The notes: generated by a model from the sequence alone, not told the origin. A DNA stretch of 64,000 nt from an uncultured Lachnospiraceae bacterium (GCA_910586255.1 CAJUHR010000020.1:1-64000); one strand, 5' to 3'; counted from the first letter of the stretch, positions 1 to 9,414 are shown. Numbers and translations: made by a program.

Positions 1-142
1 ATGAAAGCCTGTGCTGGCATGGCATTGCAGCGCAGGCTCTTTTTGCGGTTCAGCCCACATCAGATGCGTGTCGCTCCACTTTTTCATGTCTTTTAAGATT
101 GGTATCACCAGTTTACAACTTTTTGATTTTTGAAAAATAAAA

Positions 143-217
143 ATACAAACTCAGCCTCTTTGCGGTATAATTTAAGCGCTTAAACAAAAATCCACACGAA
201 AAGAGATGAGTTTGTAT
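143..217. repeat. Inverted repeat at the edge of the transposase remnant
   Basis: An 11-bp perfect inverted repeat (ATACAAACTCA at 143-153, its complement at 207-217) encloses a 14-bp palindrome TTTAAGCGCTTAAA at 171-184. It lies just upstream of the transposase remnant and may be part of the old element's end. The rest of positions 1-234 shows no gene I can support. Confidence 0.45.
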
Positions 218-234
218 CTACCGCTTATTATACC

Positions 235-512
235 TTAAAGATTCCGTTTTCAATAGACTATTTTTTATATTTTCAGGATTATTTTGCCGTTGCTTCCAGA
301 CCTACCGCCAGAAACCTGTTCCTGTTGGTTATCTCCATTTTGACTCTGGAGATTTTCCGCTTCATACGCTTTGCCCACAGCCATGTGATTTCCAGACTGT
401 TCCCGACACTTTGGCACATCAGACAATTTTTCTTTCTATTGATGATACCATGATCAAAAAATACGGTAAGCATTTTGAGCTTTGTTCCAAACTTTATGCA
501 GGTACCCTCTGA
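235..512 (+). pseudogene. Degraded DDE transposase fragment
   Basis: Reading frame 235-453 encodes an N-terminal stretch that begins LKIPFSIDYFLYFQDYF and continues through ARNLFLLVISILTLEIF, which I recognise from transposases common in Lachnospiraceae. That frame ends at a stop. A second frame, ending at 512, carries FLSIDDTMIKKYGKHFELC, the segment with the first catalytic aspartates of the same family. The region between the two segments is deleted and the frames are shifted, and everything after LCSKLY is missing. No intact start codon is seen. It is a dead relic of an insertion sequence. Family assignment is from memory of related proteins and was not searched. Confidence 0.6.
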
Positions 513-576
513 ACATAACAGCATATGCCCATTTGAAATCGTCTGTGGCAATGGGCCCAGAAGTCTCAGTAGTCCC

Positions 577-605
577 TTGCTTAACTTTAGATGTCATGTT
601 ATAAT
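577..605 (+). promoter_or_regulatory. Putative sigma-A promoter of the GGDEF gene
   Basis: TTGCTT at 577-582 and TATAAT at 600-605 are separated by 17 bp, about 35 bp before the diguanylate cyclase start. Confidence 0.5.
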
Positions 606-638
606 AGGTTTGCTACAGGAAAAATATGGATTTAAATA

Positions 639-1622
639 ATGGCAAACAAAAATGACTTGAAAAGAGGGGACAGAGTGGGGAGTAAAGACAAGGAAAGTAA
701 AGATAAGGAAAGTATATTAATTGTTGATGACAGTCTTACACAGGCTGCTCAATTAAAATCTATTTTAGAGAATGATTATGATATTACACTTACTCATACG
801 GCAGAAGATGGTCTTTCTTATGCAAGTACCGGAAACTATTCTCTGATTTTGTTGGATGTAGTTATGCCAGGGATGGATGGCTTTACATTACTGAAAAAGT
901 TACAGGAGGAGATTATTACTCAAAGTGTTCCTGTGATTTTGATTACGAGCCTTTCTGATATTCAGCACGAGCAGCAAGGGCTTACCTTGGGGGCGGTCGA
1001 TTATATATCAAAACCGTTCCACCCATTGATTGTGAAAGCGAGGGTCAATACCCATATCAAATTGTATAAGTATCGCAAGCAGGTTGAGCGTCAGTCCATG
1101 ACCGACCAGTTGACAGGAATAGCAAACAGAAGACAGCACGATTTTTACAGCATTATTAAGTGGAATGAGGCCACACGTCTGCAGGTTCCTTTTTCGGTCT
1201 GCATGTTTGATATTGATTATTTCAAGTCCTACAATGACACCTTTGGCCATCCTGCGGGAGACAAGGTGATCACCAGTGTGGCAAAGGTTATTTCCTCCCA
1301 CTTACAGCGCAGCACTGATTTTGTGGCCCGCTATGGGGGAGAGGAGTTTGTGGCGTTTTTTCTGGGGGACAATGCCAAGCGGTCCTTTAAGTATTTGAAA
1401 AAGATTCGTCAGGCAGTGGAAGATCTTCACATAGCCCATGATCCGACCACGGCCCCCTGGGTTACTGTCAGCATTGGGGGCATTACTTTAGTTCCCCAGA
1501 GGGACAATTCCTATGAAATTTATTTAAAGCTTGCCGATACCATGCTGTATGATGCCAAGAAGTTTGGCAGAAACCGAGTGGTGTGGGCCAATGAGAAAAT
1601 GGAGCAGTGGTACGAAAAATGA
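639..1622 (+). CDS. Response regulator with GGDEF domain (diguanylate cyclase)
   Basis: Predicted two-component output protein that makes cyclic di-GMP from two GTP. A receiver domain occupies roughly residues 28-145: acidic pair in ILIVDDS, phospho-acceptor Asp in LLDVVMPGMDG, and the conserved Lys in SKPF. A GGDEF domain follows at about 160-320. The active-site loop reads GGEEF, and an RSTD product-inhibition site sits exactly five residues before it, so both catalysis and feedback inhibition look intact. No membrane segment is present, so it is cytoplasmic. The start is uncertain: the ATG at 639 has only a distant AGGAAAA, while the in-frame GTG at 675 has AGAGGGG just upstream. An odd short duplication (KDKES twice) precedes the receiver domain. 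The cognate kinase is not in the window. It converges on the chemotaxis receptor across a shared terminator. Confidence 0.92.
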   Translation: MANKNDLKRGDRVGSKDKESKDKESILIVDDSLTQAAQLKSILENDYDITLTHTAEDGLSYASTGNYSLILLDVVMPGMDGFTLLKKLQEEIITQSVPVILITSLSDIQHEQQGLTLGAVDYISKPFHPLIVKARVNTHIKLYKYRKQVERQSMTDQLTGIANRRQHDFYSIIKWNEATRLQVPFSVCMFDIDYFKSYNDTFGHPAGDKVITSVAKVISSHLQRSTDFVARYGGEEFVAFFLGDNAKRSFKYLKKIRQAVEDLHIAHDPTTAPWVTVSIGGITLVPQRDNSYEIYLKLADTMLYDAKKFGRNRVVWANEKMEQWYEK

Positions 1623-1635
1623 GCTGCAGACAATA

Positions 1636-1690
1636 AATCCCCCGCAATATGAGGCATCTGATATGAAAGCCTTATGTTGCGGGGGATTTT
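1636..1690. terminator. Bidirectional intrinsic terminator
   Basis: A roughly 20-bp near-perfect stem (AATCCCCCGCAA on the left, its complement on the right, ending at 1688) followed by T residues on the plus strand and flanked by A/T on the other. It lies between the convergent GGDEF and chemotaxis genes. Confidence 0.8.
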
Positions 1691-1692
1691 GA

Positions 1693-3675
1693 TTAATCTC
1701 TGGCAAGGGTGAAGCGGTCCACCAGTTGCTTTAAGCTGTTGGCCTCAGCGGACAGCTCCTCGCTGGCGGCAGCGCTCTCCTGGGCTGTGGCGCTGTTGGT
1801 CTGGACTACAGAGGAGATCTGTGAGATGCCTTCCGTAACCTGTTCAATGGCAACGGTCTGATCATCCACAGCCCGGACTACAATATCCATCTGTGTGGTT
1901 ACATTGCCGGCCAGAACGCTGGTCTGCTCTAAGGCATCGGTGACCTTGTTTACAGCCTGGCTGCCCTCTGTGACAGCAGCGATGGAGCTTCCGATCAATT
2001 CCTTAGTGGCCTTGGCGGCTTCATCAGACTTGGAGGCAAGATTGCGAACCTCGTCCGCGACCACCGCAAAGCCTTTGCCGGAGGTACCGGCTCTGGCAGC
2101 TTCCACAGCAGCATTGAGAGCCAGGATATTGGTCTGGAAGGCAATGCTTTCAATGGTGGCAATGATCTTGGCAATCTCCTCAGAGGAACCGGAGATCTTT
2201 TCCATGGCTGAGTTGAGCTCCTTTACATAATCCACACTGGTGCCTAGCTGGGCGCCGGCAAGTCCCACAAAACGGCCTGCCTCCTCGGCGGCGGCAGAGG
2301 TCCTTTTGGCACTGTCCGAGATGCCGGTGATGGTGGCTGCCAGTTCCTCCACAGAGCTGGCCTGTTGGATGGAGCCCTGGCTCAGATTCTGGGCGCCTAC
2401 AGATACCTGGCTGCTGGCAGTGGATACCTGACCGGCTGAAGTGTCAATCTGACGCATGGTGTTGCTCAGCTCGATCTTTAGATTCCGCATGGACAGCAGG
2501 ATGCTCTTAAACTCTCCCACATACTCTTCTCTATGGGAGGAGTTGATATCGAAATTCTTGTTGGCCATCTCGTTTAAAAGATATCCGATATCATTGATTA
2601 TCGTGTTAAGGCCCTTCACCATGGCAGCAGTGGAGCGGGTCAGCTCGGCTGTTTCATCCTGCCCTTTTGCTTGGGGAACCGGAGAGGTCAAATCTCCCTC
2701 CACTAAAAGTCTCATCCGCTCGGCACAGGCCCGCATGGGATTGCTGATATTGCCGGACAGCTTTAAGGCTACCACAATCGAAGCCAGAATGGAGGCGGCA
2801 ATCACGAGTATGTTGATGAGAATACCGAAGTAAGTATTTGCCAGATATTCGGATTTTAAGGCAGTGACTGCAACACTCCAGCCATCTGTGTTTTTTACCG
2901 GCGCGTAGGCGGCAAACCGGATTCCATCGGAGCCGGAGAAAGTACCGAAGCCGTTTGCTCCCTGTCTCATATTCTGGTGGATATGCGCCAACGCCTTTAA
3001 GGAGGAATCGCTTTGGGCTTCCCGCTCGATATTCTGGGTGGTAATGGTGTCTAAGGTCACATCAGCGATCGTGTCGCCGGATTTATTGATCATATAGGCC
3101 CGGCTGCTCTGGCTGATCTTGATGGAGGACACAATGTCATTTAAAAAGGTCTCCGGCGGCACAAAATAGACTACGCCTGCGATCTGTGAGCCATGCTCCC
3201 CGCCGGAATAAATCGGCGCGGCAACCATGATGGACAGTTCACCGGTGATTTTGCTGACCAGAGGCTCTGATACATAGACTTTTCCTGACATGGCCTCTTT
3301 TACGTATTCACGGTCCGAGTAATCCTTGCCGTCAAAAATGCTGTATCCGTCTATTCCAATAACATTGCCCCGCTGAAATCCGTGCATCCTGACACGCTCA
3401 TCAATGACGGCCTGTTTCTGTGCTAAGGGGACGGAAGGATCGGACAGCTGAGGAACCAAGCCTGTATCCATGGCTACATTTTTGTAGGCAGTCAGCTCCT
3501 GCTCAATGCGCTCGGAAGCCAGTACGGCGGTCTCGCTCATCATCTGCTCCACAGTGGAGACTGTGCTTTTGTAGCTCAGAATAATACTGGATGCCCCTAC
3601 GGCTAATAGTGCGGTCAGAACCGTTGCCATCAGGCATATGGTTATCTTTCTTCGTATACTTTTCATACTTTTCAT
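1693..3675 (-). CDS. Methyl-accepting chemotaxis protein
   Basis: Transmembrane chemoreceptor that would signal through CheA/CheW. Order of parts: short basic N-terminus, first membrane segment (about residues 10-32), an extracellular sensor of Cache type (about 40-275; contains DGYSIFDGKDYSDREYV), second membrane segment (about 280-305), HAMP domain (about 305-360), then a long helical signalling domain. The highly conserved hairpin tip reads EVRNLASKSDEAAKAT. The start is supported by AAGGAGA seven bases upstream. The ligand cannot be told from sequence. It is a single-gene unit; on the minus strand a TATAAT lies upstream near 3715, with the 13-bp palindrome CCATAACTTATGG at 3719-3731 in the promoter spacer. 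No other chemotaxis genes are in the window. Confidence 0.95.
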   Translation of the reverse strand: MKSMKSIRRKITICLMATVLTALLAVGASSIILSYKSTVSTVEQMMSETAVLASERIEQELTAYKNVAMDTGLVPQLSDPSVPLAQKQAVIDERVRMHGFQRGNVIGIDGYSIFDGKDYSDREYVKEAMSGKVYVSEPLVSKITGELSIMVAAPIYSGGEHGSQIAGVVYFVPPETFLNDIVSSIKISQSSRAYMINKSGDTIADVTLDTITTQNIEREAQSDSSLKALAHIHQNMRQGANGFGTFSGSDGIRFAAYAPVKNTDGWSVAVTALKSEYLANTYFGILINILVIAASILASIVVALKLSGNISNPMRACAERMRLLVEGDLTSPVPQAKGQDETAELTRSTAAMVKGLNTIINDIGYLLNEMANKNFDINSSHREEYVGEFKSILLSMRNLKIELSNTMRQIDTSAGQVSTASSQVSVGAQNLSQGSIQQASSVEELAATITGISDSAKRTSAAAEEAGRFVGLAGAQLGTSVDYVKELNSAMEKISGSSEEIAKIIATIESIAFQTNILALNAAVEAARAGTSGKGFAVVADEVRNLASKSDEAAKATKELIGSSIAAVTEGSQAVNKVTDALEQTSVLAGNVTTQMDIVVRAVDDQTVAIEQVTEGISQISSVVQTNSATAQESAAASEELSAEANSLKQLVDRFTLARD

Positions 3676-3756
3676 CTCTTCTCTCCTTGAGACTGTTTGA
3701 AGTTATATAAAAATTATACCATAACTTATGGTGAAACGTCTAGATAAAAAATGTAA

Positions 3757-3785
3757 TTGAATTATGGCCAGGGGAATGGTAGAAT
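3757..3785 (+). promoter_or_regulatory. Putative sigma-A promoter of the small unknown gene
   Basis: TTGAAT at 3757-3762 and TAGAAT at 3780-3785 with a 17-bp spacer, about 70 bp before the start codon at 3857. Confidence 0.5.
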
Positions 3786-3856
3786 ATATGTATACGAAAT
3801 TCGTGAGCCATAAGGCGCGACTGTGAAAAGACGGCAGAAAAGGGAGATGTGGAGTT

Positions 3857-4198
3857 ATGAGTGATTATTCTTACAGCAAAGAGATCAGCCAGACTAATTT
3901 TCAGCTTGGTGAGTTGGGCAAGGAAAGAATCAGAAAAATGTTAACCAAAATATTTGAAGCCTACAATCCGAAGGTTAAGGATGAGATATTTGACTCCTTC
4001 TGTGAAGATTTTTATGACCTTGCCAGAGATCTTCAGACATCCAATGAACGAATTTGGCGCATGATTATTACAGATATGCTGTTTAGCTATGATGAGAGAG
4101 GTTTTCTGGAATCACAGACAACAGACAACAAGATCAAAAGAAAACAATTTGCCATCATAGCAAATGTGATTATCGGAAAACTGCGGAAAAATAATTGA
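3857..4198 (+). CDS. Small cytosolic protein of unknown function
   Basis: A 113-residue charged protein, predicted mostly helical, with no signal peptide or membrane segment and no motif I recognise. GGAGA and GGAG lie upstream of the ATG, a dedicated promoter is visible, and an intrinsic terminator follows, so it looks like a real single-gene unit. Residues such as FCEDFYDLARDLQTSNERIW suggest an amphipathic helical bundle. Function unknown. Confidence 0.75.
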   Translation: MSDYSYSKEISQTNFQLGELGKERIRKMLTKIFEAYNPKVKDEIFDSFCEDFYDLARDLQTSNERIWRMIITDMLFSYDERGFLESQTTDNKIKRKQFAIIANVIIGKLRKNN

Positions 4199-4222
4199 AA
4201 ACAGGTATCGTGATTGCATGAA

Positions 4223-4266
4223 AAGAAGCGGGCGGAAGATATAATCAAGCCGACCGCTTCTTTTTT
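4223..4266. terminator. Bidirectional intrinsic terminator
   Basis: GAAGCGGGCGG pairs with CCGACCGCTTC (one mismatch) and is followed by six T residues. It separates the convergent unknown gene and the M20 amidohydrolase gene. Confidence 0.8.
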
Positions 4267-4268
4267 AA

Positions 4269-5483
4269 CTAAAATGATGTACCAGTCAGATATTCTGCCG
4301 CAAATAGTGCCATGGCTCTGGTGCACAGCTTAATGTAGGGCTCATCCACAGTAAAATTTGGGTGATGGTTGGAGGCGGTATCTCCGGTGCCGATCCACAC
4401 CAGGCAGCTGGGGGCCTTTTGGGCGTAGAAGCCAAAGTCCTCAGCGCCAAGCATCAGCTGATTGCCTGTAAGCATCCAGTTTTCCGGAGCCAGGCCATGG
4501 GGGCTTATGCCCGTAAATAGCTCTTTCTCATATTTGGCAAAAAGAGAGGAGGCAAAATCTGCCAGCTTTTCATTATTGTATACAGAGGCATAGCCGATTC
4601 GGAAGCGTATGTCGGCAGAACCGCCCATGGCCGCTGCAGTGCCCTTGACAATCTCCTCCACCCGTTGGAACATCACATCCCGGGCCTCCTTGGTGGCGTT
4701 GCGGAACATGCCGTTGAGCTCTACTGTGTCGGCAATCACATTGGGAGCGGTTCCACCCTTTATGGCGCCAATATTTAAGGTGGAGCATTCCAGAGGATTT
4801 AGGTTTTTAGTTACCACCGTGTTCAGGGCCGTTACAATGGCAGCGGCAATATTAATGGCATCCACTCCCTTTTCCGGGGTAGAGGAGTGGGCGGCTTCCC
4901 CGTGGACCGTGATCCAGAAGCCATCGGACCAGGAGGTAAAGGGGCCGGAGCCCACAGTAAACACCCCGGGCGTGGTGGGCATCACGTGCAGGGCAAAGCA
5001 AGCGTCAGGCAGTTCGTCCATCAATCCGTGCTCGATCATCTGTCGGCCTCCGCCGCCGTTTTCCTCACCGGGCTGAAATACCAGCAGGACCTTGCCGTTC
5101 CAGGCGTCCCGGGTGTTCCAGAGAATTTCTGCCACAGCCAGAAGATTGGAGGTGTGGACATCATGGCCGCAGGCATGCATCACGCCCTCCACCTGGCTGG
5201 CAAAGGGAAGGCCGGTGGCCTCCTTGATGGGAAGGGCGTCCATGTCAGCCCGCAAAAGCAGGTATTTGCCGGGACGGCCGCTGTCAATGGTAGCCACAAC
5301 CCCCGGCTCTACAGGACTGAGCTGGTAGGGAATACCGATCCGCGCCAGCTCTCTTTGCACCAGGGCGCTGGTCTCCTTCTCCTGAAAGGAAAGCTCCGGA
5401 TGGCAGTGGATGGCGTGGCGCAGCTGCAGAGTATGTTTTTCATATTCATCGGAAAGACGAAAAATTTTTTCTTTTAAATCCAT
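4269..5483 (-). CDS. M20 family amidohydrolase / peptidase
   Basis: Metal-dependent hydrolase of the M20D type (hippurate hydrolase, N-acyl-amino-acid amidohydrolase and AbgB relatives), which cleaves an acyl or aminoacyl group from an amino acid. Visible metal-site motifs: ADMDALP, ACGHDVH, QPGEENGGGG, a His in ALHVMP, and GAEDFGFYA near the C-terminus. At 404 residues it is the usual family length. No signal peptide, so cytoplasmic. It is the last gene of a minus-strand operon with a YfcC-type carrier and a C26-type hydrolase. That context suggests it processes an imported N-acylated or gamma-linked compound. The exact substrate cannot be read from sequence. Confidence 0.92.
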   Translation of the reverse strand: MDLKEKIFRLSDEYEKHTLQLRHAIHCHPELSFQEKETSALVQRELARIGIPYQLSPVEPGVVATIDSGRPGKYLLLRADMDALPIKEATGLPFASQVEGVMHACGHDVHTSNLLAVAEILWNTRDAWNGKVLLVFQPGEENGGGGRQMIEHGLMDELPDACFALHVMPTTPGVFTVGSGPFTSWSDGFWITVHGEAAHSSTPEKGVDAINIAAAIVTALNTVVTKNLNPLECSTLNIGAIKGGTAPNVIADTVELNGMFRNATKEARDVMFQRVEEIVKGTAAAMGGSADIRFRIGYASVYNNEKLADFASSLFAKYEKELFTGISPHGLAPENWMLTGNQLMLGAEDFGFYAQKAPSCLVWIGTGDTASNHHPNFTVDEPYIKLCTRAMALFAAEYLTGTSF

Positions 5484-5501
5484 AAGAATACCTCTCTCAA
5501 A

Positions 5502-6899
5502 TTAATATCCGATGGCAGTGCCCACAAAGATGGAAATGCAGAGCACCACAAACAGGATGGTGTAGACAGGGACGATCAGCTTGTACCATTCCTTCATGCT
5601 GACCTTGGCCAGTGCCAGGCAGGCCAGTAGATTGACGCTGGTGGGGGCCAGAAGGTTTGTGAAGCCGTCACCGTACTGAAGGCACAAAAGGGCCATCTGA
5701 CGGGAAACACCGATTACATCGGCAAGAGGAGCCATGATGGGCATCATCACACTTGTCTGTCCGGAGCCGGAGTTGATGAAAACATTGATAATGGCATTGA
5801 CGATAAACATTCCCACACCGGCCATGGCATTGCTTAAATAGTCCAGAGGAATGGAAAGGTAATAAACAACCGAGTCAAGGATCATGGAGTCATTAAGGAT
5901 TACATTCATGGTGCAGGCCAAAATCATGAAGATCAGGACGCTGACCATACCCTGCGCGCCTTTCACAAAATGTCCCATCAGAGTATCCAGATCATAGCGG
6001 GCCAGGAGACCGCACACCAGACCTACGGGAAGCATGATGGAGCCCAGGGTCAGGGTGTTAAAGCCGAAGGCAGGGCCGCCGATGGCGAAGAACAAAAAGG
6101 CGCCGAAGAAAATGCATAGAATAGCGATTTCATTGCCTTTAAGCTTTTGCGCCTCCAGCTCCACAAACTCATCGTTTTCCCCGTCAGCGCCGAAGGACGC
6201 TTCAAAGGCAGCCGGGTTTTTCTGAACCCGTTTGGCATACCAGACCAGATAGGCGGACACAATGGCAAGATTGATGATGGTAACCACGGTACGCAGTCCG
6301 GAACCGGAATAGGGCGTCAGTCCGGCAATATCCTGTCCCAGGATCGTGGTCAGGGTGTTCACCGGTGAGGACATAAAGCCGGTGTAGGATCCCATGATGA
6401 TCAGTCCCACCGCAAAGGAGCGGTCTGTCTTCATCTGCTTTGCCAGAGACAGGCCCAAAGGTACGAAAAGAATGGCTGTGGAGATCATAGAGCCAAGGCA
6501 TCCGAAAAATCCCATTGCAAAAATAAATGCAGGGATAATGAGAAGGGCCTTGTCCCTGAGTTTGTGTACCAGATTGGTAAGGCTCCGGTCGATTACATGG
6601 GTGGAGTTGACCACACCCATCATGCCGCCCATGATCAGGATGGTCACGAACAGGCCGCCGAAGGCAGAATAGGTCTGCTGACCGATTCCCAGGATCACGT
6701 CCCAGGGGGCTAAGTATACCTTGTCAATGGGGGCAAAGGTGCCTGGAATAGCCATTTTCCCGTCACGCTGATAGGTGCCGGACGGAATGACGAAGGACAG
6801 GATGTAGACAACTACGATCACTGCCATGATTACTGCCCACATACTCAGGGGCTTTTTCTGTTTGGTGGCATCAAAAGGCGTTTGTGTTGTGTTTTTCAT
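5502..6899 (-). CDS. YfcC family carrier (C4-dicarboxylate/basic amino acid type)
   Basis: Integral membrane transporter of the YfcC/DcuC-related group, with about 12 hydrophobic segments starting at MWAVIMAVIVVVYILSF. Conserved small-residue loops include SYTGFMSSPVN and NSGSGQTSVMMP, which are typical of re-entrant loops in this superfamily. The frame is open further upstream to 7001, but the ATG at 6899 has AAAGGAG nine bases before it and gives the usual family N-terminus, so it is preferred; the protein is then 465 residues. It lies 18 bp from the M20 amidohydrolase gene and about 65 bp after the C26 hydrolase gene, as the middle gene of an operon. Substrate is inferred only broadly: a peptide-like or carboxylate compound that its neighbours hydrolyse. 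Confidence 0.9.
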   Translation of the reverse strand: MKNTTQTPFDATKQKKPLSMWAVIMAVIVVVYILSFVIPSGTYQRDGKMAIPGTFAPIDKVYLAPWDVILGIGQQTYSAFGGLFVTILIMGGMMGVVNSTHVIDRSLTNLVHKLRDKALLIIPAFIFAMGFFGCLGSMISTAILFVPLGLSLAKQMKTDRSFAVGLIIMGSYTGFMSSPVNTLTTILGQDIAGLTPYSGSGLRTVVTIINLAIVSAYLVWYAKRVQKNPAAFEASFGADGENDEFVELEAQKLKGNEIAILCIFFGAFLFFAIGGPAFGFNTLTLGSIMLPVGLVCGLLARYDLDTLMGHFVKGAQGMVSVLIFMILACTMNVILNDSMILDSVVYYLSIPLDYLSNAMAGVGMFIVNAIINVFINSGSGQTSVMMPIMAPLADVIGVSRQMALLCLQYGDGFTNLLAPTSVNLLACLALAKVSMKEWYKLIVPVYTILFVVLCISIFVGTAIGY

Positions 6900-6966
6900 A
6901 TTGTTCTCCTTTTTTGGATTGAGGGCGTTTTCATTAGCTTTTTGCTTCTGTAAATACCCTGTAGAT

Positions 6967-7710
6967 TTATCTGAAGGAGGATGCCGGGTTTTGTGCAGCA
7001 CGCTCCATAAGATCCGTAAAAAGCGCCATCATTCGCGGCTCGTTGACGAGCAGCTCCTCCGGATGCCACTGAACCAGCAAAATACTGCCGTCTGCTGTCT
7101 CCAGAGCCTCCGGTATGTTGTCCTCTGTCCAGGCGGTGACGGAAAGTCCCTGTCCGGGATTTTTGACACACTGGTGATGCATAGTGTTGGTGTAGATGGA
7201 GGTGGCGTTTAAGAGGGAGGCCAGCCGGCTGTCGGGCCGGATGGTAACCTGATGCATCAGATAGTCCCGGTTTTGCTTCTGGGTGTGAAGCAGGGGCTTG
7301 TCCAGCTTCATGGTCAGATCCTGATAAAGGCTTCCTCCCAGGGCCACATTGATCAGCTGCAGGCCCCTGCAGATACCAAGAACCGGCATGCGGGTTTCCC
7401 GGGCATAATGGCAGACATAAATCCAGAACGCATCCATGGCGGCGTCAACAGCTCCGAGAACGGGGAGAGGATTCTCTTTATAAAACCGAGGATCCACATC
7501 CAGACCTCCAGGAAACAAAAGTCCGTCACAGAGAGCCAGAAGAGGTTTTGAGTCCTCCGGATTTTGGGGGACGGGAAGCAGAAGCGGCAGTCCTCCCGCC
7601 TTCTCCACAGCAGCACAGTATGCGTGATTGGTATAATCAACGGGAACAGAGACAGGACCTCCTGTATTCACCATCCGGGCTCCCGGGATACCGATAATTG
7701 GCTTTGACAT
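6967..7710 (-). CDS. C26 family gamma-glutamyl hydrolase (PuuD-like)
   Basis: Class I glutamine-amidotransferase-fold hydrolase related to gamma-glutamyl-gamma-aminobutyrate hydrolase. The nucleophile Cys is in GICRGLQLINVALGGSLYQD (about residue 115) and the catalytic His-x-Glu pair is in QWHPEE near residue 225. At 247 residues it is the normal length. It is the first gene of the three-gene operon with a carrier and an M20 amidohydrolase, which suggests uptake and stepwise hydrolysis of a gamma-glutamyl or N-acyl compound. An AAGGAG lies 11 bases before the ATG. It is divergently transcribed from aspA across a 247-bp spacer, which is AT-rich near this start. Confidence 0.92.
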   Translation of the reverse strand: MSKPIIGIPGARMVNTGGPVSVPVDYTNHAYCAAVEKAGGLPLLLPVPQNPEDSKPLLALCDGLLFPGGLDVDPRFYKENPLPVLGAVDAAMDAFWIYVCHYARETRMPVLGICRGLQLINVALGGSLYQDLTMKLDKPLLHTQKQNRDYLMHQVTIRPDSRLASLLNATSIYTNTMHHQCVKNPGQGLSVTAWTEDNIPEALETADGSILLVQWHPEELLVNEPRMMALFTDLMERAAQNPASSFR

Positions 7711-7836
7711 AAAATTTATGGCTCCTTTTTGAAAATATTATAGAAAATTTATAAAATAAAAAAATATTTTATAATTATACATCGAACCAGGAAAAAAATA
7801 AAGAGGAAAATAATTTTTGATTTGACGGAAGAAAAG

Positions 7837-7865
7837 TTGAAGAAAAATGGCTTATATGTTAAACT
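7837..7865 (+). promoter_or_regulatory. Putative promoter of aspA
   Basis: TTGAAG at 7837-7842 and TAAACT at 7860-7865 with a 17-bp spacer, in the divergent region before aspA. It is a moderate match only. Confidence 0.35.
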
Positions 7866-7957
7866 GATTTCTGGAAGGATTTGTTTGGAAAACACCTCTT
7901 CTGCCCGTGGGCAGAAGACAAGCGAAACAATATTTAAATCACCTGGAGGAAAAGGAG

Positions 7958-9394
7958 ATGGAAGAGGAAATCAGGAAGTACCGTATGGAGCATGATTCCA
8001 TTGGAGAAAAGGAAGTGCCGGAGGACGCTTATTACGGGATACAGACCCTTCGGGCCTATGAGAATTTTTATATTACCGGCCTCAAGATGCATCCGGAGCT
8101 GATCAACAGCGTGGCTCAGATCAAAAAGGCGGCCGCCATCACAAATTTCGAGGTGGGGGAGTTGGACAAGAAGATTGCCACTGCCATTGTGCGGGCCTGT
8201 GACGAGATTATTTCCGGCAAGCTTCATGACCAGTTTATTGTAGATCCGATCCAGGGCGGCGCGGGGACTTCCTTAAATATGAATGCAAACGAAGTGATTG
8301 CCAACCGCGCCATTGAGATTTTAGGCGGCAAAAAGGGAGATTATAAGCTGGTAAATCCCAATGACCACGTGAACTTCGGCCAGTCTACCAATGATGTGTT
8401 TCCGTCTTGCGGGAAGATGGCAGCCTTAAAACTGCTGGATCATGCCCAGAATGAGTTAAAAAGGCTGGAGAAGGCGCTCATGGACAAGGCGGAGGAGTTT
8501 GACTCTGTACTTAAAATGGGAAGAACTCAGCTGCAGGACGCGGTTCCCATTCGTCTGGGACAGGAATTTCACGCCTATGCCTCTGCCATCAAACGGGATA
8601 TCCGCCGTTTTGAAAATGCCAAGGACGAGATTAAGAGCCTGAATCTGGGAGGAACGGCCATTGGCACCGGATTGAATGCAGATGTCCAATATTTTAAGCG
8701 GGTTGTGAAAAATATGTCCACCCTCACCGGTCAGGATCTGATTCAGTCCTACGACATGATCGATGCCACTCAGAACCTGGATAACTATGCAAGCGTCTCG
8801 GGTATTGTGAAAAACTGCGCCATCAACCTTTCCAAGATGTCCAATGACCTGCGGCTCATGTCCTCAGGTCCCCGCACCGGATTTGGAGAGATCAATCTTC
8901 CGGCCAAGCAAAACGGCTCCTCCATCATGCCGGGAAAGGTAAACCCGGTTATACCGGAGGTGGTAAATCAGGTGGCATTTAATATTATCGGCAATGACGT
9001 GACCATTGCCATGGCGGCGGAGGCAGGGCAGCTGGAGTTAAATGCCTTTGAGCCGATTATTTTCTATAATCTGTTCCAGTCAATCGAGACCCTGACCTTT
9101 GCCGTCAGTACCTTGATTGACAACTGCATTGTGGGGATCACTGCCAACAAGGAGCACTGCCGCAAGATGGTGGAGAACAGCATAGGCATTATTACGGCAA
9201 TCTGCCCCTATGTGGGCTATGAGGCGGCTTCTAACATAGCAAAGGAGGCCCTGCGGACGGGACGCTCCGTGAGGGATCTGATTCTGGAAAAGAAGCTTAT
9301 GGACATGGAACTGCTAAAGACTGTTTTAAATCCCTATACCATGACGGAACCGGGGATTCCGGGAAGAGATCCTATGGCAAAGCTGAGAGATTAA
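7958..9394 (+). CDS. aspA: Aspartate ammonia-lyase
   Basis: Converts L-aspartate to fumarate and ammonia (fumarase/aspartase superfamily). The family signature GSSIMPGKVNP is at residues 320-330, with the catalytic Ser in this loop; other conserved blocks are GGAGTSLNMNANEV and GRTQLQDAVP. The length, 478 residues, is normal. An upstream in-frame ATG at 7907 exists, but the ATG at 7958 has GGAGGAAAAGGAG directly before it and matches the family start. It lies 20 bp upstream of a small Cys-rich gene, which is probably co-transcribed. In gut anaerobes this enzyme feeds fumarate respiration and aspartate degradation. Confidence 0.97.
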   Translation: MEEEIRKYRMEHDSIGEKEVPEDAYYGIQTLRAYENFYITGLKMHPELINSVAQIKKAAAITNFEVGELDKKIATAIVRACDEIISGKLHDQFIVDPIQGGAGTSLNMNANEVIANRAIEILGGKKGDYKLVNPNDHVNFGQSTNDVFPSCGKMAALKLLDHAQNELKRLEKALMDKAEEFDSVLKMGRTQLQDAVPIRLGQEFHAYASAIKRDIRRFENAKDEIKSLNLGGTAIGTGLNADVQYFKRVVKNMSTLTGQDLIQSYDMIDATQNLDNYASVSGIVKNCAINLSKMSNDLRLMSSGPRTGFGEINLPAKQNGSSIMPGKVNPVIPEVVNQVAFNIIGNDVTIAMAAEAGQLELNAFEPIIFYNLFQSIETLTFAVSTLIDNCIVGITANKEHCRKMVENSIGIITAICPYVGYEAASNIAKEALRTGRSVRDLILEKKLMDMELLKTVLNPYTMTEPGIPGRDPMAKLRD

Positions 9395-9414
9395 TTATAG
9401 AAAGGATGAAAAAT

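Noticed and set aside
279..551. Minus-strand open frame of 90 codons near the window start
   Set aside because: It is antisense to the recognisable transposase remnant on the plus strand.
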